A stretch of DNA of 64,000 nucleotides from JAFDZO01 sp044226845. Its GTDB lineage: Bacteria; Bacteroidota; Ignavibacteria; Tepidaquicellales; Tepidaquicellaceae. The notes below the pieces were generated by a model. That model was given only the letters and a program-made list of their open reading frames with translations. It ran no database searches and was not told the DNA's origin. Where the stretch lies: the NCBI GenBank assembly GCA_044226845.1, contig JBGAGG010000004.1:245826-309825 (forward strand), read 5' to 3'. Below are positions 1 to 8,035 of the stretch, in pieces (positions within the stretch are counted from its first letter, which is position 1; every line of letters begins with the position of its first letter). The translations under genes were made by a program, and so were the position numbers.

Positions 1-35
1 GTTAAGAAACGCTATAACAATTTTCCTTTAAATTA

Positions 36-67
36 TTTGTTACGCCGAAGTAATACGTTTAATTTTG
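36..67 (+). promoter_or_regulatory. Bacteroidota-type promoter of the first LRR gene
   Basis: TTTG at 36-39 and TAATTTTG at 60-67 are separated by exactly 20 bases. This matches the known Bacteroidota -33/-7 pattern (TTG, then TAnnTTTG). The start codon lies 38 bases past the -7 box, a normal leader length. Assignment by motif only. Confidence 0.5.
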
Positions 68-104
68 AATAACTGATTAATTCAGAAAAAATAAATCCCC
101 TGTT

Positions 105-530
105 ATGAAAAAGAACACTTTTATAATACTGTTAGTTTTAGGATGGAATATTTTTTATTCAGATTGTTTCTCTCAGGTAAACTCAGCTAAAAGTTCGGGA
201 TTATTTTTTGATACTCAAAACCTAAGTTCTGTAACTGAGCTAAATCTGAGTTTGAAAGATATAAACACTCTGCCGGTTGAAATTTTTGAAATGAAAAATC
301 TGCAGATTCTGGATATCAGCAATAATTATCTCAGCGCTTTACCGGCAGAAATAAAAAACTTAAAGGAATTAAAAGTACTGATGCTTTACGGAAATAATAT
401 TTATGAACTGCCTTTGGAAATTTCCCGTTTGAAATTTTTAAAAGAAATTTATCTGGATTATAATATCTGGTGCTACAGACTGGATGAAGTTCGAACACTT
501 ACTAATGCAAGAATAATTTTAGTACAATAA
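105..530 (+). CDS. small exported leucine-rich-repeat protein
   Basis: The 141-residue product starts with a signal peptide (MKKNTFIILLVLGWNIFYS, cleavage probably before QVNS). It carries about three leucine-rich repeats at residues 45-120, such as LQILDISNNYLSALP and LKVLMLYGNNIYELP. LRR folds usually bind proteins, and so small an exported LRR is probably a periplasmic or surface adaptor (inference). It is a clear paralog of the gene at 3968-4399: the C-terminal block around EISRLKFLKEIYLD is nearly identical. The two copies flank a pair of tandem paralogs of unknown function. No membrane segment is seen after the signal. Function unknown. Confidence 0.8.
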   Translation: MKKNTFIILLVLGWNIFYSDCFSQVNSAKSSGLFFDTQNLSSVTELNLSLKDINTLPVEIFEMKNLQILDISNNYLSALPAEIKNLKELKVLMLYGNNIYELPLEISRLKFLKEIYLDYNIWCYRLDEVRTLTNARIILVQ

Positions 531-550
531 TTTTGGGAGACGCTTTTAAC

Positions 551-602
551 TTCCTTCCCGGAATGAAAACGGACTCGTCAAACAGAAAGGTCCGGGAAGG
601 AA
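551..602 (+). terminator. 12-bp perfect inverted repeat after the LRR gene
   Basis: TTCCTTCCCGGA (551-562) pairs perfectly with TCCGGGAAGGAA (591-602) around a 28-base loop. It lies just downstream of the LRR stop codon and between convergent genes. No strong T-run follows on either strand, so it may be a transcript-end or mRNA-stabilising hairpin rather than a classic terminator. Confidence 0.45.
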
Positions 603-776
603 AGAAAGCTCATTTATACATTGAAAAAAATTTTACTAAATAATTATACTAATCTCTTTTACCTTAAATAATTTACTAACAAGAACAATTACACATCTAT
701 TCTCCTCCAAATTCCGGTATTTCTTATTGCCAATTATAGATATACCGGAATTCCTTTCCTTATACACATTTTCTGC

Positions 777-2234
777 CTACACTATTTCCTTAAATTTTTC
801 AATCAGCCATATTTTATTTCTTATCACATCGCATTGTTCCAGCTCTTTTTTCGCAAATGAAATATCCGTTTCCTTCCCTGTTTTTTTCTTAATAAGTATC
901 AAATAAAATTTTAAAAAGTTGGAATTTAGTTCTTTTCTTCCCGTATATGCTTCATCATTTCTTATTATCATTTGTTTAAAGGCCTCCGCATGCGCAAAAC
1001 CTGATTCAAAGTCTCCCAATTCATAAAAATTAATTAATTTTAGAATTTTAGAATCCGCTTTAAAAGTATTATCATCCTTACTAACTCTTAAAAGCATTTC
1101 ATTCGATTCAATAAATTTTTTATCTAACGAAAGAAGTTTTGCTTTGTAATAAATATAAATTTCATTTTTAGCTCTTGCATCATCATTAACTGAATCAATT
1201 TTATTTTCCAGAAAATTTTTAGCCCATTCTATTTCACCGGCAGCGATAGCATCATGTGCAATGTGGGAAAAAACAATAGCCTGCATTTTACCCTGTGCAT
1301 CCAAAATAATTTCTTTCTCAACCATTTCCTTTTCAAGTTGAAATTTTATTTTACCTAAATTACTGTCATTAGCTTTTATATGCATATTGATAATATTTAT
1401 TAGCATGACATATAATCTTATTTGTGTTTGTTCTGTCATGTCGTTTATCTGTTCGTTAAAAATCTTATACGCAATAGCAAAATTTTCGTAAAATTTTCCG
1501 TCTTTATTCTGAACTGCCCGCGCAAGATAGTACGTTAATTTTATATCTTCATAATAAGGACTTTTATTTTTTTCCATTCTGTTTATTATTGAGTCAATAT
1601 CTGTAAATTCAAAAAATGTATCTACTATGTTATATTCTTCCTTTCCTTTATACCAGTCTGTTACATTCACCTGATACGATTGCGCCAGTAAAAACTCATT
1701 TAAAAAAAATACAGCCAAAGATTCATAGATAGAGTTACGATCGCTTTTACTGAATTCAATGTTTAATCTCTGTGTGTAACGCCACATTTCTGACTCAAGA
1801 AGGCATTTATTCAGATTTTTTCTGTATAACGCATCTTCTTTTATCTCATTTCTTTCATGAAATTTTTTATAATTTTTTAAAAATTCTTTATCAATATATC
1901 TATTATTAGTTTCCTCTATAATTTTATAGCCATACTCAAAAGTATTCTCATAATTTACATACGCTAAATATTTTTCTGCAAGGTTTCCTAAATCCGAAAA
2001 TAAATTCCTTATTGTTCCTTCATTAAATAATTTTCCCGGATATAGTTTTTTATAAAGATTTTCAAACTGCAGTTTCGTGTGTGTAAACTCGGGATAATAT
2101 TTTTTTATATTATCAAAAAGCTTTATGAGGTCCTTTGACCGATTGAAGAAAGGAGAAATTACAAATTTCCCGAAACTGTCAAATTCCTCCTTATTAAGAG
2201 AAGCTAGTATTTTTAAAGCCTTTATTTGAATCAT
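777..2234 (-). CDS. uncharacterised helical protein, paralog A
   Basis: The 485-residue protein has no signal peptide or membrane segment. Its N-terminal 80 residues hold a conserved module (IKALKILASLNKEEF, SPFFNRS, LYPGKLFNEGTIRNLFSD), followed by a long alpha-helical, tetratricopeptide-like body. It is paralogous over its whole length to the next gene (2331-3782). I recognise a family common in Bacteroidota but know no function for it. The N-terminal block could be a helix-turn-helix-like or protein-binding cap (inference). The leader also shares a conserved element with the paralog, which argues for tandem duplication of the whole transcription unit. Confidence 0.75.
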   Translation of the reverse strand: MIQIKALKILASLNKEEFDSFGKFVISPFFNRSKDLIKLFDNIKKYYPEFTHTKLQFENLYKKLYPGKLFNEGTIRNLFSDLGNLAEKYLAYVNYENTFEYGYKIIEETNNRYIDKEFLKNYKKFHERNEIKEDALYRKNLNKCLLESEMWRYTQRLNIEFSKSDRNSIYESLAVFFLNEFLLAQSYQVNVTDWYKGKEEYNIVDTFFEFTDIDSIINRMEKNKSPYYEDIKLTYYLARAVQNKDGKFYENFAIAYKIFNEQINDMTEQTQIRLYVMLINIINMHIKANDSNLGKIKFQLEKEMVEKEIILDAQGKMQAIVFSHIAHDAIAAGEIEWAKNFLENKIDSVNDDARAKNEIYIYYKAKLLSLDKKFIESNEMLLRVSKDDNTFKADSKILKLINFYELGDFESGFAHAEAFKQMIIRNDEAYTGRKELNSNFLKFYLILIKKKTGKETDISFAKKELEQCDVIRNKIWLIEKFKEIV

Positions 2235-2239
2235 TATAT

Positions 2240-2285
2240 GGGGTTTTCAGCTACAGTTTTAATATGATTACCTATAGATATATTA
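2240..2285 (-). promoter_or_regulatory. conserved leader shared by the two paralogs, copy A
   Basis: On the coding strand, TGTAGCTGAAAACCCC lies just before the start codon, and TAATATATC lies 22 bases further upstream. The same two blocks with the same spacing precede the paralog at 3782. The T/A-rich block could be promoter-associated and the GAAAACCCC block a leader or ribosome-binding element (inference). Confidence 0.4.
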
Positions 2286-2330
2286 GTTAGCAAATTATTG
2301 TTACTGCTCTAATTTTAATCTTTGCATAGT

Positions 2331-3782
2331 TCAGTTTAATTCTTCAAATTTATTCATCAGCCAGTCTTTATTTCTAAGCACAGTACACTCAGCCAGTTCT
2401 TTTTTAGCAAAAGAAAGATTTACATCTTTTCCCGTTTTATTCTTTAAAAGGCATAAATAAAATTTTAAAAAGTTCAGGCTTTTTTCTTTTCTTCCGGCTG
2501 AAATAGTATCATTTCTTGATAAAAACTGCCTGAATGCTTCTGCCTGTGAAAATGCCGCTTCAAAATAATTTAACTCATAGTAGTTTATCATTCTCAGTAC
2601 TTTTGAGTCTGCTTTAAAAAGTATATCTTCCTTACTGATTGCCAAAAGCTGTTCATTAGATTCAGCAAACTTTTTTTCGCAGGAAAGAATTTTTGCTTTA
2701 TAATAATTATAAATATCATCCCTTGAATCTTTTTCCAGCTTACTTATTTTATTTTCAAGAAAATCCTTCGCCCACATAATTTCCCCGGCCACTATAGCAG
2801 TTAAGAGTATATTTACAAAAGTCCCAGCATTTATAATACCTGCTGAATCATAAATTAATTCTTTTGCGACCATTTCTTTACCCAGCTCAAATATTATTTT
2901 TCTTAGTTTTTTATCATCAGGCTTTATATTTAAATTAATAACATTTCTTATCCACTTGTACATTCTTCTCTGAGATGAATGCGACATTGAGTTTATTCGT
3001 TTATTGAATAAGTTATATGCTTTATCAAAATCTTCATAAAAATTTCCGGTTTTATTCAGTCCTGCTTCACTAAGGTAAAAAAACAATTCCAAATCTTCAG
3101 CATGAGGACTGTTGCTTTGTTTTAATTTGTTTATCATTGTTTTTACATCTGTCGTTGAGAAAAAAATCTCAACTACATTATAATCCTGTTCAACATTATA
3201 GGAATCACTAATGCTCATCCAGCTGGATCTTTCCAGCAGAAACTCCCTGATAAAAAATGCAAGAAGGGCTTCCGAACTTAAACTGCGTGAAGTAATATCC
3301 AGAATATTATTTTTCCGTTGATTGTAATTACTCATTTCAGTGTAAAGAAAATATTTATTAAGATTCAGCTTATAGAATGAATCTTCATCGTTCTCATTTC
3401 TCTCCGAATATTTTTTATAATTTTTCTCAAATTCTCTATCCAAAGCTCTTGCATTCATTTCGGCAATAACTTTATGTCCGAAATCAAAGGAATTTTCATA
3501 ATTAATATAACCAAGAAATTTTTCTGATAAATTTCCAAGATCAGAAAATAAATTCCTTATTGTTCCTTCGTTAAATGGTTTACCGGGGTAGAGTTTTTTA
3601 TAAATTTTTTCACTCTCTAAACCTGAATGATTAAAATGAGGATAGTATTTTCTTATACCAGAAAAAAACCTGATTATTTCTTTTGAACGGTTAAAGTAAG
3701 GAGAACTTATAAAACGTGAGAATTGCTCGAATTCTTTTTTTGTAAATGTGGAAAGTATATTAAGAGCTTTAATTCTTATCAT
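2331..3782 (-). CDS. uncharacterised helical protein, paralog B
   Basis: At 483 residues this has the same architecture as the neighbouring 485-residue protein. The N-terminal module (IKALNILSTFTKKEF, SSPYFNRSKEII, LYPGKPFNEGTIRNLFSD) is followed by an all-helical, repeat-like body with no export signal. Sequence identity is highest in the first 90 residues and in the C-terminal helices (LRMINYYELNYFEAAFSQAE). The genes are in tandem, 96 bases apart. This copy is divergent from the LRR gene at 3968, so regulation could be shared across the 185-base gap. Function unknown; the cytoplasmic location is inferred from the lack of a signal. Confidence 0.75.
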   Translation of the reverse strand: MIRIKALNILSTFTKKEFEQFSRFISSPYFNRSKEIIRFFSGIRKYYPHFNHSGLESEKIYKKLYPGKPFNEGTIRNLFSDLGNLSEKFLGYINYENSFDFGHKVIAEMNARALDREFEKNYKKYSERNENDEDSFYKLNLNKYFLYTEMSNYNQRKNNILDITSRSLSSEALLAFFIREFLLERSSWMSISDSYNVEQDYNVVEIFFSTTDVKTMINKLKQSNSPHAEDLELFFYLSEAGLNKTGNFYEDFDKAYNLFNKRINSMSHSSQRRMYKWIRNVINLNIKPDDKKLRKIIFELGKEMVAKELIYDSAGIINAGTFVNILLTAIVAGEIMWAKDFLENKISKLEKDSRDDIYNYYKAKILSCEKKFAESNEQLLAISKEDILFKADSKVLRMINYYELNYFEAAFSQAEAFRQFLSRNDTISAGRKEKSLNFLKFYLCLLKNKTGKDVNLSFAKKELAECTVLRNKDWLMNKFEELN

Positions 3783-3787
3783 TTTTA

Positions 3788-3834
3788 GGGGATTTTCTGC
3801 TACAACTTCACGAGAATTACTTGTTGATATATTA
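3788..3834 (-). promoter_or_regulatory. conserved leader shared by the two paralogs, copy B
   Basis: Coding-strand TGTAGCAGAAAATCCCC precedes the start codon, with TAATATATC 22 bases further upstream, exactly as in the leader of paralog A. Conservation of both blocks and their spacing outside the coding region suggests a retained regulatory element or a fairly recent duplication. Confidence 0.4.
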
Positions 3835-3900
3835 ATAACTTAGAATAGCTAGTCCTCGCAAAAACACAAAAAAATCGATGAAAATTTGAAAAAAATGTTT

Positions 3901-3931
3901 TTGCTTTCCAAGCCTTATCGACCTAATTTTA
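3901..3931 (+). promoter_or_regulatory. Bacteroidota-type promoter of the second LRR gene
   Basis: TTG at 3901-3903 and TAATTTTA at 3924-3931 are 20 bases apart, matching TTG-N20-TAnnTTTG with one mismatch in the -7 box. The arrangement is the same as before the first LRR gene, and the start codon follows 36 bases later. Confidence 0.45.
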
Positions 3932-3967
3932 TGCAAAAATAATTTAGAAAAAAATCTAATTCGGATT

Positions 3968-4399
3968 ATGAAAAATTTTAAAGTTTACACATTATCACTG
4001 GCAATTTTAATTCTTATCAATTCTGCTTCAGGGCAGATAATTGCTAAAAATGATAGTGAAGCTAATACAGAGCAAAACAAAACCAAAGATGCAACCGATC
4101 AAGTAGAAATTAATTATAGTGGTAAAGGAATTGATAAACTCCCTGCCGAAGTATTTAAAATGGTAAACTTAAAGCAACTCGACCTAAGCAACAATAATCT
4201 TTCAGAGCTTCCGAAAGAAATAAAAAATCTAAAATACCTTTCAGTTTTAAATTTATCAGGAAATGAAATTTATGAACTGCCAATAGAAATTTCGAGATTA
4301 AAATTTCTTAAAGAGATTTATCTTGATAGAGATATCTGGCAATACAGATTGAATGAAGTAAAAAAACTTACCTCTGCAAAAATTTATCTGGTGGGATAA
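3968..4399 (+). CDS. small exported leucine-rich-repeat protein, paralog
   Basis: The 143-residue product has a signal peptide (MKNFKVYTLSLAILILINSA, cleavage near SGQ), then a polar spacer rich in Asn, Lys and Thr. About three leucine-rich repeats follow (VNLKQLDLSNNNLSELP, LKYLSVLNLSGNEIYELP). The last 45 residues are almost identical to the LRR protein at 105-530; the N-terminal spacers differ. It probably acts in the periplasm or on the surface as a binding module (inference). It is followed after 34 bases by a type IX cargo gene in the same orientation and could be cotranscribed with it. Confidence 0.8.
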   Translation: MKNFKVYTLSLAILILINSASGQIIAKNDSEANTEQNKTKDATDQVEINYSGKGIDKLPAEVFKMVNLKQLDLSNNNLSELPKEIKNLKYLSVLNLSGNEIYELPIEISRLKFLKEIYLDRDIWQYRLNEVKKLTSAKIYLVG

Positions 4400-4433
4400 T
4401 AAATAATCTTTTAGAAAATTAAATAAATCAAAA

Positions 4434-6068
4434 GTGGGAAAATTAATTGTAGTTATAATCTTAACATTACTTTCTGTGAGTCGTTCATATTCACAAGTCA
4501 CTCAGGAGTGGTCACAAAGATACAACGGACCGGCAAATGCTTTTGATGGAGTCAGGAAAATGGTTGTGGATAACTTGGGTAATGTATATATAACCGGAGA
4601 TAGTAAAGGCGCAGGAACGGATTATGATTTCTGTACTATAAAGTATAACTCATCAGGAGTGCAGCAGTGGGTGCAAAGATATAATGGGACAGGTAACGGC
4701 GTTGATTATCCAAATTCAATTGCTGTAGATAAATCAGGCAATGTTTATGTAACAGGAACCAGTCTTGGAAATGACTCAGGAAATGATTTCTTAACTATAA
4801 AATATAATTCAACAGGTGTGCAGCAATGGGTACAAAGATATAATTACAGCAGCGGTGATGATACAGCTTTTGATATAGCTTTAGACACTACAGGAAATGT
4901 TTATGTCACAGGGAAAAGCGGCACAACAGCTGTTTCATCTGATGATTACAACACAATAAAGTATAATTCGGCAGGTGTTCAACAATGGGTTAAAAGATAT
5001 AACGGACCCGGAAATCTAAACGATGTTGCCTTTGGTTTAGTTGTTGATGCATCAGGAAACGTTTATGTAACAGGCTCTAGCGCAGGTAGTTCATTATCAT
5101 TTGATTACCTAACTTTAAAATACAATTCAGCAGGAGTTCAACAATGGGAAAAAAGATTTAACGGTTCTTTCAGTAATTTTGATGCTGCGTATGCAATAAA
5201 ACTCGATTATTCGGGAAATATATATGTAACAGGGGCGGCTACCGGGCTGGGTACATTTAAGGATTTTTTAACAATAAAATATAATGCTTTAGGAACTCAG
5301 GTTTGGGCAAGAACTTATGATGCAATATCTCACAAAGATGATTATGGTACATCACTAGCTGTAGATTCTGTGGGGAATGTTTTCGTAACCGGTATCAGTG
5401 CTGCAGAAAATGGAACCTTCGACTTCCTGACAATATGTTATAATTCAGCAGGTGAACCGGAAGTATGGACGAAAAGATATAACGGCACAGCAAACAATGA
5501 TGATTTTGCAAATGATATAAAAATTGATAAAAATAATAATGTATATATAACAGGACAAAGTACTGTAAACGGCTCCTCAACAAATTGTGTAACTATAAAG
5601 TACAGTTCTAACGGTACGCAATTATGGATTCAGGAATACAATGGTCTAGCGAATGGTAATGATAAAGGCACTTCATTAGCTGTAGATAAATCAGGCAATA
5701 TTTATGTAGGCGCTGCAAGTGAAGGCACAGATACATACTTTGATTTTGCAACAATAAAGTATTCTCAATCTATAGGTATTCAAACACTTTCAAACGAAAT
5801 ACCCAATAGATTTTTCTTATCTCAAAACTACCCAAACCCTTTTAATCCAACTACAAATATAAAATTTGATGTACTGAAAAGCGGAATTGTAAGCATTAAA
5901 GTTTTCGATATAGTAGGAAAAGAAATGCAAGAACTTCTAAAAGAATTTAAACCCGCAGGAAGTTATCAAATTACATTCGATGGAAGCAACTTAGGTAGTG
6001 GAGTGTATTTTTATGAAATGCAGACAAATGATTTTGTTCAAACTAAAAGAATGCTTTTAGTGAAGTAA
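4434..6068 (+). CDS. secreted SBBP beta-propeller protein with type IX sorting domain
   Basis: The 544-residue protein starts at GTG; the signal peptide follows directly (GKLIVVIILTLLSVSRSYSQ), which supports this start. About eight SBBP-type repeats fill residues 30-445, each with a core like DFLTIKYNSAGVQQW and VDKSGNVYVTGTS. These are propeller blades. The last ~85 residues are a type IX C-terminal sorting domain (FLSQNYPNPFNPTTNI, then a FlgD-like fold ending KRMLLVK). The product should cross the outer membrane by the type IX system and be released or anchored. Ligand unknown. The next gene also starts with GTG and has the same signal style, so the two may form an operon (gap 39 bases). 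Confidence 0.85.
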   Translation: MGKLIVVIILTLLSVSRSYSQVTQEWSQRYNGPANAFDGVRKMVVDNLGNVYITGDSKGAGTDYDFCTIKYNSSGVQQWVQRYNGTGNGVDYPNSIAVDKSGNVYVTGTSLGNDSGNDFLTIKYNSTGVQQWVQRYNYSSGDDTAFDIALDTTGNVYVTGKSGTTAVSSDDYNTIKYNSAGVQQWVKRYNGPGNLNDVAFGLVVDASGNVYVTGSSAGSSLSFDYLTLKYNSAGVQQWEKRFNGSFSNFDAAYAIKLDYSGNIYVTGAATGLGTFKDFLTIKYNALGTQVWARTYDAISHKDDYGTSLAVDSVGNVFVTGISAAENGTFDFLTICYNSAGEPEVWTKRYNGTANNDDFANDIKIDKNNNVYITGQSTVNGSSTNCVTIKYSSNGTQLWIQEYNGLANGNDKGTSLAVDKSGNIYVGAASEGTDTYFDFATIKYSQSIGIQTLSNEIPNRFFLSQNYPNPFNPTTNIKFDVLKSGIVSIKVFDIVGKEMQELLKEFKPAGSYQITFDGSNLGSGVYFYEMQTNDFVQTKRMLLVK

Positions 6069-6107
6069 TCAATTTAAAATCATTTTTAAAAAACTAAATT
6101 AACTAAA

Positions 6108-7946
6108 GTGGGAAAATTTATAATACTAATAATTTTTACTTTTACTCTTTGTACTAATATTTACTCTCAAACCAAACAACCCGGAATTACTAAAACAGAT
6201 ATCATAAGTATACCTGTTGAAGACAAAAAGATTTCTGAAATTGTAAAAAATTTAAATGATGCCAGAAAAAGCGAGAATATTGAGGCAAAGCTGTATTGGG
6301 AAAACAAACTAAATGAAGCAACAGGAACAAAGCCGATAGAAGCCTCCAACAATTCATTTATCGGAAGAAAGGAAACCGGCTCTGAAAGCAGTACTGATGC
6401 TCTGAGAGTTTTGCAACTCACCGGGCTGAGTATTAAAGCTAATGTCATTTCACGTGAAAGAGTGAATGGCGATATCTATGCAGCAGTAGCCATTGGTGGT
6501 GTAGAAAATGATACTCTAAGGATATTCCGCTCAACAAATAACGGAACAACTTTCACTCCTATCTACTCATGGTTCTATAATGCTCAAATAAAAATTAAAG
6601 AGAATGGATTGGATATTGAAGCAGTTTCCCGCGGTGATTCATCCTATGCATTTGTTTCTTTCGATATGGTAATGGTTTCTGGTTCATCTACTTACTTTGC
6701 CTCTAACCTCATGAGGGTAAGGCAGGATGGCGGAATGGCAACAATATTCCTTGGAAGTTTTATATTCTCTGAAAAAATAACTAACGGAAGAGTTACAAGT
6801 GATAACTCGCGGTTTCTTAGTACAACTTATATATATTTTTCTAATACAATTAACTACGAAGATAACGGAGCGCGTCGTGTTGCTTCAAAATTATACAGAA
6901 TTACAAATCCGTTTTCATTTTTTCCTACTTTGACTCCTTGTTATACAGGAAATTCATACGGCTCTTACGGTTATGAAATTGGAGGTAATGCTCCTGTGAA
7001 CTCAACATTTGAAAGTGATGTAGCTTTTGTGAGTACACCGGGTGATACTGTTCAGATTTATACAGTCACAATAGTTAATGGAGTACCGGGTTCGTTTGCT
7101 GACGGCGCGGGATTATTTTTTACCAGAAGCAATACTTATGGAGCGACTCAACCTACTTTATTCTCAACGTTAGAAAACGGCTATACCAAGAACAGTCCGC
7201 GGATAGCAGCAACAGGATATTCAAATAGTACACTTTGTGTTTTAGTTAATAGGAAGTTCACTCAAAGTGATTGGGACCCATACAACTTCTTTTGTTCTTA
7301 TATAAATGCTACTGTGCCGAGCTTCTCAGGAAGTTATGTTAATTCAAGTACTGATTATCCTTACTCTGTTTCAGCTACAGCAAGATACAGATCGAATGGA
7401 GCATATCTATTCTCATTTTCAAGTTCTCAGTTCGTCAATATAATTGATTGCTTTATCAGACCATTTACATCAGGAACTTATGGAGCAGAAACAAAAATAA
7501 ATTCGGTTAATGCTGATTATTATAAAGGCTTTCCTGATGTTTCATTCAGAAATGTAAATAATGATTCCTGCATTTCAATTTGGGGAGGAAAGAACGGTAT
7601 AGGAAGTTTCATCACTTCCGGCTGCAGCGGACCATTTATAGGTATAAATAATGAGAACGAAAATGTGAATAACTTCAGCTTGAATCAAAATTATCCGAAT
7701 CCATTTAATCCTACTACAAATATTTCTTTCAGTACACAAACATCTGCCTTTGTAAAAATTTCGGTGTATGATGTTTTAGGAAATGAAGTTGCTGAGCTTT
7801 TAAATGAAAAGAAGAATTCAGGATATTATAATTACATTTTCGACGGGAAAAATCTTCCATCAGGAGTTTACTACTATAAAATTGAACTAACAACTTCTGA
7901 ATTAAAATCATTATCACAGACACGAAAAATGATTTTATTAAAATAA
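6108..7946 (+). CDS. secreted protein with type IX sorting domain, unknown body
   Basis: The 612-residue product starts at GTG with signal sequence GKFIILIIFTFTLCTNIYSQ, closely resembling the signal of the preceding gene. The body is rich in Ser, Thr, Asn and Tyr and probably a beta-propeller of the sialidase/BNR kind, since it has phrases such as LRIFRSTNNGTTFTPIYSW. No catalytic motif is evident. The C terminus is a type IX sorting domain (FSLNQNYPNPFNPTTNI to RKMILLK). Surface-exposed or secreted by inference from the sorting domain. Confidence 0.8.
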   Translation: MGKFIILIIFTFTLCTNIYSQTKQPGITKTDIISIPVEDKKISEIVKNLNDARKSENIEAKLYWENKLNEATGTKPIEASNNSFIGRKETGSESSTDALRVLQLTGLSIKANVISRERVNGDIYAAVAIGGVENDTLRIFRSTNNGTTFTPIYSWFYNAQIKIKENGLDIEAVSRGDSSYAFVSFDMVMVSGSSTYFASNLMRVRQDGGMATIFLGSFIFSEKITNGRVTSDNSRFLSTTYIYFSNTINYEDNGARRVASKLYRITNPFSFFPTLTPCYTGNSYGSYGYEIGGNAPVNSTFESDVAFVSTPGDTVQIYTVTIVNGVPGSFADGAGLFFTRSNTYGATQPTLFSTLENGYTKNSPRIAATGYSNSTLCVLVNRKFTQSDWDPYNFFCSYINATVPSFSGSYVNSSTDYPYSVSATARYRSNGAYLFSFSSSQFVNIIDCFIRPFTSGTYGAETKINSVNADYYKGFPDVSFRNVNNDSCISIWGGKNGIGSFITSGCSGPFIGINNENENVNNFSLNQNYPNPFNPTTNISFSTQTSAFVKISVYDVLGNEVAELLNEKKNSGYYNYIFDGKNLPSGVYYYKIELTTSELKSLSQTRKMILLK

Positions 7947-7960
7947 AGTTTTCAAGAACT

Positions 7961-8019
7961 ACACAATTCTTTCCGAAGCCGTTTGTTCCCGCTTTCGGAC
8001 TTCGGAAAGAAAATTGTGT
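7961..8019. terminator. bidirectional terminator hairpin between convergent genes
   Basis: An 18-base arm at 7961-7978 (ACACAATTCTTTCCGAAG) pairs with 8000-8019 with only a 2-base bulge. It sits between the convergent genes ending at 7946 and 8036, and a T-rich tract follows on the plus side. It probably ends transcription in both directions. Confidence 0.65.
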
Positions 8020-8035
8020 TTTGAGAAAACAAAAA

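Noticed and set aside
4434..6068. Regular repeats that could be read as a CRISPR array or tandem DNA repeat
   Set aside because: The periodicity is in an open reading frame and follows protein blade repeats (SBBP); spacers and repeats of fixed length are absent.
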